Shown: in pieces, positions 23,367-32,952 of the stretch
How positions within the stretch are numbered: position 1 is the stretch's first letter
Layout: every line of letters begins with the position of its first letter
NCBI GenBank assembly: GCA_046052145.1
Contig: JBJOMW010000001.1
Span: forward strand, 310,001-374,000
DNA length: 64,000 nt
From: Falsiroseomonas sp046052145
GTDB lineage: Bacteria; Pseudomonadota; Alphaproteobacteria; Acetobacterales; Acetobacteraceae
Direction of reading: 5' to 3'
Notes under the pieces: generated by a model
Databases searched by the model: none
What the model was told of the DNA's origin: nothing
The model's input: only the letters and a program-made list of their open reading frames with translations
Program-made: the position numbers and the translations under genes

Positions 23367-24128
23367 TCATGCTGTCGCATCCAGCCGCCGCGCGCGGGCG
23401 GTTTCCAGCGCGCGCACGCGCCGCTCCATCACGGCCGCGCGGGTGCGGGCCAGCACGACGACGGCGAACAACAGCGAAAAACCCAGCGCGCAGGTCAGCA
23501 GCGGATAGAGCATGTCCACATGCATCCCCGGGCTGTTGATGCGCGTCACGCTCGCCGGCTGATGCAGCGTGTTCCACCAATCGACCGAGAATTTCACGAT
23601 CGGGATGTTCACCACCCCGACCAGCGCCAGGATCGCCCCGGCCCGTGCGCCGCGTTCCGCATCGTCGAAGGCGCGCACCAGCGCGGCATGGCCGAGCCAG
23701 AGGAAGAACAGCACCAGCACGGAGGTGAGCCGCGCATCCCACACCCACCAGGTGCCCCACATCGGCTTGCCCCAGAGGCTGCCGGTGGCCAGGCACAGCG
23801 CGGTCACCGCCGCGCCGACCGGCGACAATTCCCGCGCCGTCAGATCGGCCAGCGGATGCCGCCAGATGAGCGACATGATGGAAAGGATGGCCAGCCCCAT
23901 GTAGCCGCCCATGGCCAGCCAGGCCATCGGGACATGGACATACATGATCCGCACCGTCTCGCCCTGCTGCCAGTCGGTCGGGGAGAAGATCAGCGCCCAG
24001 GCCGCGCCGACCCCCATCACGCCGATCGCCAGCGCCCAGAGCCAGGGCATCCAGGACCCTGTCAGGCGCAGAAAACGGCCAGGATTGGCGAAACGATGCA
24101 GCGACCCGCCCCCCGGGGGGGTGGCCAC
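23367..24128 (-). CDS. ccmC: Heme ABC transporter permease CcmC
   Basis: Inner-membrane heme-handling protein that loads heme on CcmE, 253 residues from the GTG at 24128. The WWD motif 'GTWWVWDARLTSVLVLFFL' is clear, with external histidines in 'YVHVPMAWLAMGGYM' and 'WWNTLHQPASV'. Six membrane helices are expected. Start is uncertain: no ATG precedes the conserved 'SLHRFANPGRFLR'. GTG 24128 gives the family length, and GTG 24173 would add 15 residues. It is the first ccm gene; ccmA and ccmB are not in this window, so they must lie elsewhere. Confidence 0.93.
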   Translation of the reverse strand: MATPPGGGSLHRFANPGRFLRLTGSWMPWLWALAIGVMGVGAAWALIFSPTDWQQGETVRIMYVHVPMAWLAMGGYMGLAILSIMSLIWRHPLADLTARELSPVGAAVTALCLATGSLWGKPMWGTWWVWDARLTSVLVLFFLWLGHAALVRAFDDAERGARAGAILALVGVVNIPIVKFSVDWWNTLHQPASVTRINSPGMHVDMLYPLLTCALGFSLLFAVVVLARTRAAVMERRVRALETARARRLDATA

Positions 24129-24284
24129 GCGCCGCTGTTGCGGCTGGTCTCTGACTGGCGAGCTTGCTTCCACGGAACATAACCTAAGCTGGGTTCGCGG
24201 CGGATTGAAGCCGGAGCTTGCGCGGGTTACGTCCGGATACACGGCGGGCCGTCGCCGCCATGCGCCCAGGGGGATCCGCCGAGG

Positions 24285-24575
24285 ATGTTCTTCGCCATCA
24301 GCTGCACCGACAAGCCCGGCTCGCTGGAGCTGCGCCTGGCCACCCGCCCGGCTCATCTCGAGCATCTGAAGGCGGAGGTCGGGCGCATCCTTATGGGCGG
24401 GGCGGTGCTGGACGCCGCCGGCAACCCCTGCGGCAGCCTGTTGGTGATCGAGGCCGCGGACCGGGCCGAGGCCGAGGCCTTCGCCGCCGCCGACCCCTAT
24501 GCCAAGGCGGGCTTGTTTGAGAGCGTGGCCATCCGCCCCTATCGCGTCGCCTTCCGGGATGGGCAGGCCGCCTGA
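24285..24575 (+). CDS. YciI family protein
   Basis: 96-residue dimeric alpha-beta barrel protein of the YciI family. Visible marks are 'MFFAISCTDKPGSLELR', 'GNPCGSLLVIEAADRAEAEA' and the conserved 'ADPYAKAGLFESVAIRPY'. The histidine-aspartate pair proposed as catalytic in some members corresponds to 'HLEHLK' and the 'ADPY' aspartate. Biochemical function is not established. It is followed two bases later by an EVE gene and is divergent from ccmC, so a promoter for each should lie in 24129-24284. Confidence 0.85.
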   Translation: MFFAISCTDKPGSLELRLATRPAHLEHLKAEVGRILMGGAVLDAAGNPCGSLLVIEAADRAEAEAFAAADPYAKAGLFESVAIRPYRVAFRDGQAA

Positions 24576-24577
24576 CC

Positions 24578-25018
24578 GTGGGCAAGCCCGCACGCAACCA
24601 TTGGCTCGTTAAGTCCGAGCCCGACGCCTTCTCCTGGGATCAGCAGGTGGCGAACGGGGTCGAGCCCTGGACGGGCGTGCGCAACCACATGGCCAAGGCC
24701 AACCTCAAGGCCATGCGGATCGGCGATTTGGCCTTCTTCTACCACTCCAACATTGGCAAGCAGATCGTCGGCGTGGTGGAGGTAGTGCGCGAAGCCTACC
24801 CCGACCCTACCGTCGGCCCGGACGATCCGAAGGGGGAGTGGGTCTGCGTGGACATGAAGGCCGTTGGGCCCATGCCCAGCCCCGTGACGCTCGTCGCCAT
24901 CAAGGCCGACCCGGCGCTGGCCGAGATCGCCCTGGTGCGCCAGTCGCGCCTGTCCGTCATGCCGATCGGCGCCGAGCACTGGGCGCTGCTGTGCCGGATG
25001 GGTGGGTGGGCCGGGTGA
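24578..25018 (+). CDS. EVE domain-containing protein
   Basis: 146 residues, nearly all EVE domain, a PUA-like fold related to YTH that recognises modified nucleic acid bases. Seen: 'HWLVKSEPDAFSWDQ' (8-22), 'GVRNHMAKANLKAMRIGD', 'AFFYHSNIGKQIVGVVEV' and 'EIALVRQSRLSVMPI'. These match the thymocyte nuclear protein 1-like group found widely in proteobacteria. Start GTG 24578 lies two bases after the YciI stop. Its stop overlaps the Rieske start (GTGA). Exact ligand and role are unknown. Confidence 0.92.
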   Translation: MGKPARNHWLVKSEPDAFSWDQQVANGVEPWTGVRNHMAKANLKAMRIGDLAFFYHSNIGKQIVGVVEVVREAYPDPTVGPDDPKGEWVCVDMKAVGPMPSPVTLVAIKADPALAEIALVRQSRLSVMPIGAEHWALLCRMGGWAG

Positions 25019-25377
25019 CCGACCTCGCCCCCGAGGATCGCCTGCTCTGCCGGATCGAGGAACTGCCGGAGGGGGAAAGCCGCGGCTTTCCGCCCGCGCC
25101 CGGCGGCTTCACCGGGCTGTTCGCGATCCGCCGGGGCGCGACGGTGCATGTCTATGTGAATTCCTGCCCGCATATCGGCCTGCCGCTCGATCCCGCGCCG
25201 GACCGCTTCCTGGATGCCAAGAAGCAGGTGATCGTCTGTTCCGCCCATGGCGCGCGGTTCCGGATCGAAGATGGCTGCTGCATCTCCGGCCCCTGCTATG
25301 GCGAAAGCCTGGAAGCCGTGCCGGTGCGCGTTGACGACCAGGGCCGGGTGATCGTGCCCGCGGATGCCGGGGCCTAG
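25015..25377 (+). CDS. Rieske (2Fe-2S) protein
   Basis: 120-residue stand-alone Rieske protein. The two iron-sulfur ligand boxes are 'CPH' in 'NSCPHIGLPLD' and 'CSAH' in 'VIVCSAHGARF', spaced by about 22 residues, with 'GPCYGESLEAVPV' following as in ferredoxin-type Rieske proteins. There is no transmembrane helix, so it is cytoplasmic. GTG 25015 overlaps the EVE stop. An electron-transfer or assimilation-enzyme partner is not adjacent, so the redox partner is unknown. Confidence 0.9.
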   Translation: MTDLAPEDRLLCRIEELPEGESRGFPPAPGGFTGLFAIRRGATVHVYVNSCPHIGLPLDPAPDRFLDAKKQVIVCSAHGARFRIEDGCCISGPCYGESLEAVPVRVDDQGRVIVPADAGA

Positions 25378-25531
25378 GCGATAGTGTGGCGGGCGGGCCC
25401 CGCCGCCTTCATCCCGCCATCGCCGCCGCGGCGCTGCCTCAGACGCCGCGAAGATACCTCGGCGCCACCAAAGCCACGCCATGCCGCATGGCCAATCTTC
25501 TTCTTGCGCTCGAACCCAAGAGGAGGACCCG

Positions 25532-25846
25532 ATGCGCTACCTGTCTCGCCTTTCGCTTGCTGCCGCGATCTCCGCCGTGATGATCGCCCCGGCCCTGGCC
25601 CAGGGGACGGCCCCCGCCGCGGCCGGCGCGAGCGCCGCCCGCTCGGCGGCGGCCGCCACCCCGGCCAACCCGGGCGGTGCCGTCACCCAGGCCCAGCCGG
25701 CGCAGCGCCCGGCCGCCCAGGCGCCGGCCCCTGCCCAGGTGCAGGGCGCGCCCCGCGCCCAGCCGGCCACCCCGGCCGCGCCCGCCCAGGCCCAGGCGCC
25801 GAGGCCGGCCCAGCCCCAGGGCCAGGCGCCGCGCGCCACCAACTGA
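25532..25846 (+). CDS. Small secreted Ala/Pro/Gln-rich protein of unknown function
   Basis: 104 residues: a clear signal peptide 'MRYLSRLSLAAAISAVMIAP' cleaved near 'ALAQ', then a low-complexity tail made almost only of Ala, Pro, Gln, Gly and Thr. No domain can be recognised. AGGAGG at 25521-25526 is five bases before the ATG, the best ribosome binding site in this area, which argues for a real and well-translated gene. Disordered secreted proteins of this kind are common in Acetobacteraceae; a role is not known. Confidence 0.65.
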   Translation: MRYLSRLSLAAAISAVMIAPALAQGTAPAAAGASAARSAAAATPANPGGAVTQAQPAQRPAAQAPAPAQVQGAPRAQPATPAAPAQAQAPRPAQPQGQAPRATN

Positions 25847-26024
25847 CGCGGGGCTGACGCCGTAACGACGTCACGGGCGGGGGGTCGCGATGCGGCCCCC
25901 CGCACCGCTGCGCGATCCCCCGCTCGCCCCGGTTGACGCATATCAACGCCGTGTGCCCCATTGCCCCCGATAGAGGCCCGGGCCCGCTGAGAGGCCCGGC
26001 CTTTCAACTTTGGGAAGCGCACGC

Positions 26025-27968
<1,944 letters not shown>

Positions 27969-27980
27969 GCGCGTGCGTCA

Positions 27981-28008
27981 CGCCGCGGGTCCGGGCGGGC
28001 CCGCGGCG
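27981..28008 (+). terminator. GC hairpin after acs
   Basis: CGCCGCGGG at 27981-27989 pairs perfectly with CCCGCGGCG at 28000-28008 around a 10-base loop, 12 bases after the acs stop. There is no T-run, so it is either a weak terminator or a 3'-end stabiliser. The 28009-28228 stretch after it has no recognisable gene and looks like decayed sequence at the edge of the AT-rich insert. Confidence 0.5.
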
Positions 28009-28228
28009 GTTGGCTGCGACGCGGCCTGCTTCAGAGTGGCAGCGCAACGGCGGTTGGCGAGCCCAAGGGTGCGCCTCTCTAGCCGCAGCCGTAACCTCGT
28101 AGGCGGAGCGCTCCTATGGGAGAGGGACACGCCTACTCGCGTAGCGACCGCCGCAGGCACATGGCCGGCTGCGTCGCTTGGTTGGCTTGCCCCTGGGCAC
28201 GGAAAGTCCTGCGTGCTGCCTCCGCAAG

Positions 28229-29146
28229 CTATGCAGGCGCGTCACCTGCTGGCGGGAACGATAGTATTGTTGCATTCCAGGGCGCCCATTCCTTAATTGC
28301 GTAGTCAAGGTACTCTTCTGACGATTGAGAGCCTGATATCACAGCAAGCTCAGCCCCGGCTTTTGTGAATAGAGCCTTTCCGAGCGCGAAATTTTCTTTC
28401 CCTTCAGGGCGAGTAAGTTGCACCGTAATCCCATAGTAGTGTACAATAAATCTATCAGGAACGCCTTTTTGCATAAATCCAACAGGATCAAAATTTATAA
28501 GGCCAAGATAATGTAAATGACTAAGAACAGAGAATTTGATGCCAGATTTATTGTAAATGTCATGTTGAAAATCAATAATGATCGGCGTTAATTCATTAAA
28601 AAGCCAAACAAATGAACAAAATTTAGTGAAGGCGTTCGCGTCATCTTTATCTAATGTCGATATAAGATCAATAGTCTTCCTGGAAAACGATTTGGGCGAA
28701 TTTGTCTCGCCAGCCAATATATTTGCCCATATTTGTTGCATATCTTCGTCCGAAACAAGCTTGCTTCTTTCAAAGAAATAACGAATCCAATCATCTTCAA
28801 TGTTTTCCGGCTTGGCGTCGTCCTTAATGTGAGAAATCGCTTTCGCTGATATGCGCTCTATATTTTCCTGATTCTTGCCCTGTTCAATTACTATGCGCTC
28901 GAGTCCGCGCCGCTCAACCTCAGAAATTTCCAATCGCGATTTCGCGTGAATGAGACCTGCTTTAGCTTGTGCCTCCGCCTGAATGGTTGCGGCATCTGCG
29001 TCGGCTCGCGCCACTCGTCTTATCTGCCACGGCCGCGCGACACCCCCGATAGCATCGGATATCTTTTCGATAAGCATGGCCGCCGGTTTCGATAGGTCGC
29101 CAAGGCTTACGACGCTGTTGTTTGTAGTCTTTCCCCCTTCGCTCAT
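28229..29146 (-). CDS. DUF2806 domain-containing protein in an AT-rich insert
   Basis: 305 residues of unknown function. N-terminal part: 'SEGGKTTNNSVVSLGDLSKP', then a long helical, probably coiled-coil region (about 45-110, 'RADADAATIQAEAQAKAGLI'). The core is 'ENIEDDWIRYFFERSKLVSD', 'EDMQQIWANILAGETNSP' and 'SFSRKTIDLISTLDKDDANA', the DUF2806/TIGR03899-like signature. The C-terminal third is a mixed alpha/beta region. Base composition is unlike every neighbour: the 60 bases from 28501 contain only 19 G or C. This points to recent transfer. No integrase or partner gene is present. Confidence 0.8.
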   Translation of the reverse strand: MSEGGKTTNNSVVSLGDLSKPAAMLIEKISDAIGGVARPWQIRRVARADADAATIQAEAQAKAGLIHAKSRLEISEVERRGLERIVIEQGKNQENIERISAKAISHIKDDAKPENIEDDWIRYFFERSKLVSDEDMQQIWANILAGETNSPKSFSRKTIDLISTLDKDDANAFTKFCSFVWLFNELTPIIIDFQHDIYNKSGIKFSVLSHLHYLGLINFDPVGFMQKGVPDRFIVHYYGITVQLTRPEGKENFALGKALFTKAGAELAVISGSQSSEEYLDYAIKEWAPWNATILSFPPAGDAPA

Positions 29147-29367
29147 AGCGCCTCACTCTATCGGACTGTAGCCGCAGCATAGCTGAACGCAGGCTTAGTA
29201 CGATACGAATTCGGAACGAATTGCGACGGCGCGCAGTCTCAACCCAATGCGGACAAAGAGGGATATCATCCCCCGCCCCTACCAGCTCTCGCGTCTCCCT
29301 TCGCAAGAATCCTCCAACCCAGCCCGCGCATTGCACCCGCCGCCGCTTGGGCGCACATCCGCGCGCC

Positions 29368-30540
29368 ATGGCCGCCCCGCCCGACCCCACGCGACGCCTG
29401 ATCCTCACCCTCGGCCTTGCGGCCTGCGCCTCCGTGCTTGCGGGGCGGGCGCTCGATCCGCTGGTGGCGGAGATCGGCGCGGAATTCGGGGTGGCGGCGG
29501 CGACCGTTGCCCTCCTCGGCACCGCCTATGCGCTTCCCTATGCGCTGGTCCAGCCGGTGCTGGGGCCGGTTGGTGACGCCATCGGCAAGCGCCGCGTCAT
29601 CCGCGTCTGCCTCGGCCTGCTGGCGCTGGCGCTGCTGGTTTCGGCGGCCGCGCCCGACCTGCTGTCGCTCTCCGTCATGCGCGTGCTGGCGGGGGCGGCG
29701 ACGGGCGGGGTGTTTCCGCTCGCCATCGCGCTGGTCGGCGATCTGGTGCCGCTCGAAAAGCGGCAGGTCGCGCTGTCGCGCCTGTTGGCGGCGGGGCTGA
29801 CGGGCTGGGCGGCGGGCGGGTTGCTCGCGCTGTTCGTCGCGCCGCTGGTCGGCTGGCGCGGCGTGGTGGTGGTCACCGCCGCGGTCGCGCTCGCGGCGAT
29901 GCTGGCGGTGCGCGGGCGCGACCCGGTCGCGGCGGGTAGCCGGGTGAACCTGGCCGAGGCGCTGGCGCGCTACCGCGCCATTCTCGGCCTGCGGGCGGCG
30001 CGCATTCTCTACGCCACGGTCTTCGTCGAGGGTGCGCTGATCTTCGGCGTCTTCCCCTTCGTGGCCCCCCTGCTGATCGAGCGGGGCCTGGGCGGCACGG
30101 CGGAAGCGGGGTTCGCGCTGGCCGGCTTCGCCGTTGGCGGCTTCCTGTTCGGCGCGCTGGCGCCCTGGCTGCTCGGGCGCTTCGGCCAGGCGGGGGTGGT
30201 GGCGCTGGGCGGCGGGATGGCCTCGCTCGGCCTCGCGGGGCTGGCGCTGGTGCCGATCGTGACCGCGCTGGCCGGCGCCTGCCTGCTGCTCGGGGTCGGC
30301 TTCTACATGATCCATTCCGCCATCCAGACCCGGGTGACGGAGCTGGTGCCGCAGGCCCGCGGCAGCGCGGTGGCGCTGCACGCCTTCTGCTTCTTCCTCG
30401 GCCAGTCGCTGGGGCCGGTGGCGCTGGGGCTGGGCTGGGCGCTGATCGGCCCGACGCCGAGCCTGCTGCTGGCGGCGGCGGGGCTCTTGGCGCTGGCGCT
30501 GGGCCTGGCGCGGCAGGCCCCGGCACGGCCTGGCGTCTGA
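29368..30540 (+). CDS. MFS transporter
   Basis: 390 residues, 12 predicted membrane helices in two halves. The loop 2-3 motif is 'GPVGDAIGKRRVIRVCL' (about 63-79), the typical MFS motif A. 'LEKRQVALSRLLAAGLTGWA' follows helix 4-5, and a second copy-like loop lies near residue 270. It resembles the DHA1/AraJ drug or sugar efflux group. Substrate is not assignable. ATG 29368 lies after 'GCGCGCC'; upstream in-frame sequence looks non-coding, so this start is preferred. Confidence 0.88.
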   Translation: MAAPPDPTRRLILTLGLAACASVLAGRALDPLVAEIGAEFGVAAATVALLGTAYALPYALVQPVLGPVGDAIGKRRVIRVCLGLLALALLVSAAAPDLLSLSVMRVLAGAATGGVFPLAIALVGDLVPLEKRQVALSRLLAAGLTGWAAGGLLALFVAPLVGWRGVVVVTAAVALAAMLAVRGRDPVAAGSRVNLAEALARYRAILGLRAARILYATVFVEGALIFGVFPFVAPLLIERGLGGTAEAGFALAGFAVGGFLFGALAPWLLGRFGQAGVVALGGGMASLGLAGLALVPIVTALAGACLLLGVGFYMIHSAIQTRVTELVPQARGSAVALHAFCFFLGQSLGPVALGLGWALIGPTPSLLLAAAGLLALALGLARQAPARPGV

Positions 30541-30903
30541 TCCGCGAAAGTGGATCACGCTGTCGCGGGGCCGCTCGTTAGCCGGGCGTGATATTCCCGA
30601 TTCGCCCCGGTTTGGAACGGGACGTGAATCGGAGCCCTGAAGGCGCCTGCGGGAGTCCAGTGTTTTCAGTCACCTGGCCCGAGTCGCGCGAACGAATCGC
30701 TGACGGCCGCGCGCCGCGGCTGGACCACAAGCTGTTGGGGTAGCTCAGCTTTTCGCCCACAAGAGCGTTCCGTTTCGGCGCGCCGAGTCGCGCCCGAGTC
30801 GCGACTCGGCGGGCCACAAGCCCTTGGGGTTCCAGGGCTTTCGACCCACAATCATGTTCGCGCCGCCCTCACCGAGTCGCACGACAGCAAATGTCGCGTC
30901 GCC
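30541..30903. repeat. 363-bp gene-free region with imperfect direct repeats and a 16-bp palindrome
   Basis: No convincing coding sequence is seen on either strand. Two related units of about 45 bases lie at 30724-30767 and 30813-30856 (both CCACAAG..TTGGGGT..CAG..TTTCG..CCCACAA). GAGTCGCG occurs several times (from 30680 on), including the exact palindrome CCGAGTCGCGACTCGG at 30794-30809. A short TGATCC/GGATCA stem borders the MFS stop. Function is unknown; a regulatory RNA or decayed mobile-element end is possible. Confidence 0.5.
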
Positions 30904-31212
30904 TCAGAAGTCGCTGACGCGGCCCTTCCGCTCCCAATCGCCATAACGCGTAGGCTCAGGCCCGCTGGGGCCGCCAACTTCCTTGGCGACCTCCTTCTGG
31001 CGCAGCGGCTGCTCCTGCGGCGGGTCGCCGGCCGGGGGGATCGTCTCGCCCGGCAAAGGCGGGTCGATGGCCGGCGGCGGCTGGCTCGGCCCATGGGCGG
31101 GCTCGGGCACCGGGCGGCCGGGCTGGGGCGTGCCCGGCTGGTCGGGCGGGATCGGGAGCTGGGCCCGGCGTGCATCCGGCCCATTGTCGTCAGGCATGGT
31201 CATTCCCCACAT
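30904..31212 (-). CDS. DUF1674 / succinate dehydrogenase assembly factor 4-like protein
   Basis: 102 residues. The C-terminal block 'KEVGGPSGPEPTRYGDWE' followed by 'RKGRVSDF' is the DUF1674 (SdhAF4) signature. In mitochondria that factor binds the flavinylated Sdh subunit and protects it during complex II assembly. The N-terminal ~65 residues are Pro-rich and low-complexity. The ATG at 31212 has GGAGA six bases upstream; later ATGs at 31203 and 31197 are possible. No sdh genes are adjacent. It is divergent from htpX with a 65-bp gap. Confidence 0.82.
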   Translation of the reverse strand: MWGMTMPDDNGPDARRAQLPIPPDQPGTPQPGRPVPEPAHGPSQPPPAIDPPLPGETIPPAGDPPQEQPLRQKEVAKEVGGPSGPEPTRYGDWERKGRVSDF

Positions 31213-31277
31213 GTAGTATCTCCATTCGTCATGTCGCCCGATGAACGCGCATGGCGGCCAGACGGGAGCGTGCGACC

Positions 31278-32225
31278 ATGTCGGGCTACATCCGCACCGC
31301 CTTGCTGTTGGCGGGTCTCACCGCGCTCTTTGCCGGCCTCGGCTTCGCCATCGGGGGTGAGCAGGGGATGGTCATGGCCTTCCTCCTCGCCTGCGGGATG
31401 AATGTCTTCGCCTGGTGGAACAGCGACCGCGTGGTGCTCCGGATGCACAACGCGCAGCCGATCGGGCCGCAGGATGCGCCGCGGCTGTATGAGATGACGG
31501 CCGCACTCGCCGCCCGCGCTGGCATCCCCATGCCCAAGCTCTATGTGATCCACGAGAACCAGCCCAACGCCTTCGCCACCGGCCGCAACCCGGAGAAGGG
31601 GGCGGTTGCCGTCAACACTGGCCTGCTCGACCTGATGAGCGAGCGCGAGGTCGCCGGGGTGATCGCGCATGAGCTGGCGCACATCAAAAACCGCGACACG
31701 CTGATCATGACCATTACCGCGACGCTGGCGGGCGCCATCGGCATGCTGGCGCGCTTCGGCTTCCTGGCCGGCAGCCGGAATGCCAATGGCCGCTCCAACC
31801 CCTTCGGCCCGATCGGGCTGATCCTGCTGGTGGTGCTGGCGCCGATCGCGGCGGTGATCGTGCAGCTGGCCGTCAGCCGGTCGCGGGAATACGAAGCCGA
31901 CCGGATCGGCGCCGAGATCGCCGGCGATCCGCGCGGCCTGGCCTCTGCGCTGCAGCGGCTGGAAGCCAACAAGCAGGGGAGGGTGAACGAGGCCGCGGAG
32001 GCCAACCCGGCCAGCGCGCATATGTTCATCATCAACCCGCTCTCGGGGCTGCGCATGGATGGGCTGTTCTCCACCCATCCCGCGACCGCGAACCGCGTCG
32101 CGGCGCTGGAGGAGCTGGCCGCCCGCATGGGGCCGCCGCCCGGTGACCCGCGCATCCCGGACGCCACGCCGCGCCCTGCGGCCCGCCCCTGGGGCGAGCA
32201 AGGGCGCAGAAACCCCTGGGGCTGA
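31278..32225 (+). CDS. htpX: Zinc metalloprotease HtpX
   Basis: Inner-membrane M48 protease for quality control of membrane proteins, 315 residues. The zinc site is H131-E132-x-x-H135 ('IAHELAHIKNRD'), with a glutamate ligand in 'SREYEADRIGAE'. N-terminal helices (about 7-25 and 30-48) and a further pair (about 150-195) fit the family. It ends with 'FSTHPATANRVAALEELA' and a Pro-rich tail. ATG 31278 has GGGAG upstream. Confidence 0.96.
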   Translation: MSGYIRTALLLAGLTALFAGLGFAIGGEQGMVMAFLLACGMNVFAWWNSDRVVLRMHNAQPIGPQDAPRLYEMTAALAARAGIPMPKLYVIHENQPNAFATGRNPEKGAVAVNTGLLDLMSEREVAGVIAHELAHIKNRDTLIMTITATLAGAIGMLARFGFLAGSRNANGRSNPFGPIGLILLVVLAPIAAVIVQLAVSRSREYEADRIGAEIAGDPRGLASALQRLEANKQGRVNEAAEANPASAHMFIINPLSGLRMDGLFSTHPATANRVAALEELAARMGPPPGDPRIPDATPRPAARPWGEQGRRNPWG

Positions 32226-32279
32226 CGCGTTAACCTCTCGCGCGCCATCCGCCGTGGCTGAGCGCGCCGGCGGGAGGGA

Positions 32280-32885
32280 TCACGCCCGCTTCTTCACCCG
32301 CGTGGACCAGATGTGCCACGCATAGGTGCCGATGATGCCGGCGACGACCACATAGGCCAGCGGCTCCAGCCAGCCCTCGACCTTGTCGTAGTGGTCTTCC
32401 ATCCAATAGCCCGCGCTGGTCAGGAACAGGATCCACACCAGGCTGCCCAGCGCCGTCCACAGGTAGAACACCGCGCGCGGGATATGCGCGAGGCCGGCCG
32501 GGATCGAGATCAGCGTGCGGATGCCCGGCAGCAGCCGGCCGAAGAACAGCGCGATCGGGCCATAGGTCTTGAGCGTCGCCTCGGCCTTGTCGAAATCCTT
32601 GTCGTCCACCGCGAACCAGCGCCCGTAGCGCGCAAACAGCGGGCGGATGCGCGCCGAGCCGATGGCGCGCGCCAACTCGTACCAGAAGGCGTTGCCGAGC
32701 AGCGTGCCGACCATGCCCGCCATCACCGCGGCGAGGAAGCTCATCTCGCCCCGGGCTGCGACGAAGCCAGCGAGCGGCATGATCAGTTCCGACGGGATGG
32801 GCGGGAACAGGTTTTCGAGGAACATCAGCAGCAGCACGCCGGGCCACCCGCCCGCGGCTACCATGTCCGTCACCCACTCGATCAT
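32280..32885 (-). CDS. DedA family membrane protein
   Basis: 201-residue inner-membrane protein of the DedA (VTT) superfamily, several members of which recycle lipid carriers such as undecaprenyl phosphate. Seen: 'FLENLFPPIPSELIMPLAGF' (about 23-42) with the conserved acidic and proline residues, 'NAFWYELARAIGS', and 'FFGRLLPGIRTLISIPAGLA' with the essential arginines. Four to five membrane segments. The start faces rsmB, 67 bases away on the other strand. Specific substrate is not known. Confidence 0.93.
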   Translation of the reverse strand: MIEWVTDMVAAGGWPGVLLLMFLENLFPPIPSELIMPLAGFVAARGEMSFLAAVMAGMVGTLLGNAFWYELARAIGSARIRPLFARYGRWFAVDDKDFDKAEATLKTYGPIALFFGRLLPGIRTLISIPAGLAHIPRAVFYLWTALGSLVWILFLTSAGYWMEDHYDKVEGWLEPLAYVVVAGIIGTYAWHIWSTRVKKRA

Positions 32886-32952
32886 TCCACCGCTCCGCCG
32901 ATCGCGGCGCGCTCTAGCATGCCCCCCGGAGCGGGGCCATAAACCCTGCCTG

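Noticed and set aside
25438..25480. A sixth repeat copy at CCTCAGACGCCGCGAAG.
   Set aside because: Only the 12-base box matches; the stem and CTTGGCTTCGCG module are absent.
27981..28228. A small RNA gene between acs and the DUF2806 gene.
   Set aside because: Apart from the hairpin after acs I see no conserved RNA pattern; it looks like decayed sequence.
30724..30856. The two ~45-base units as a CRISPR array.
   Set aside because: Only two imperfect units, with no uniform spacers and no cas genes in the window.
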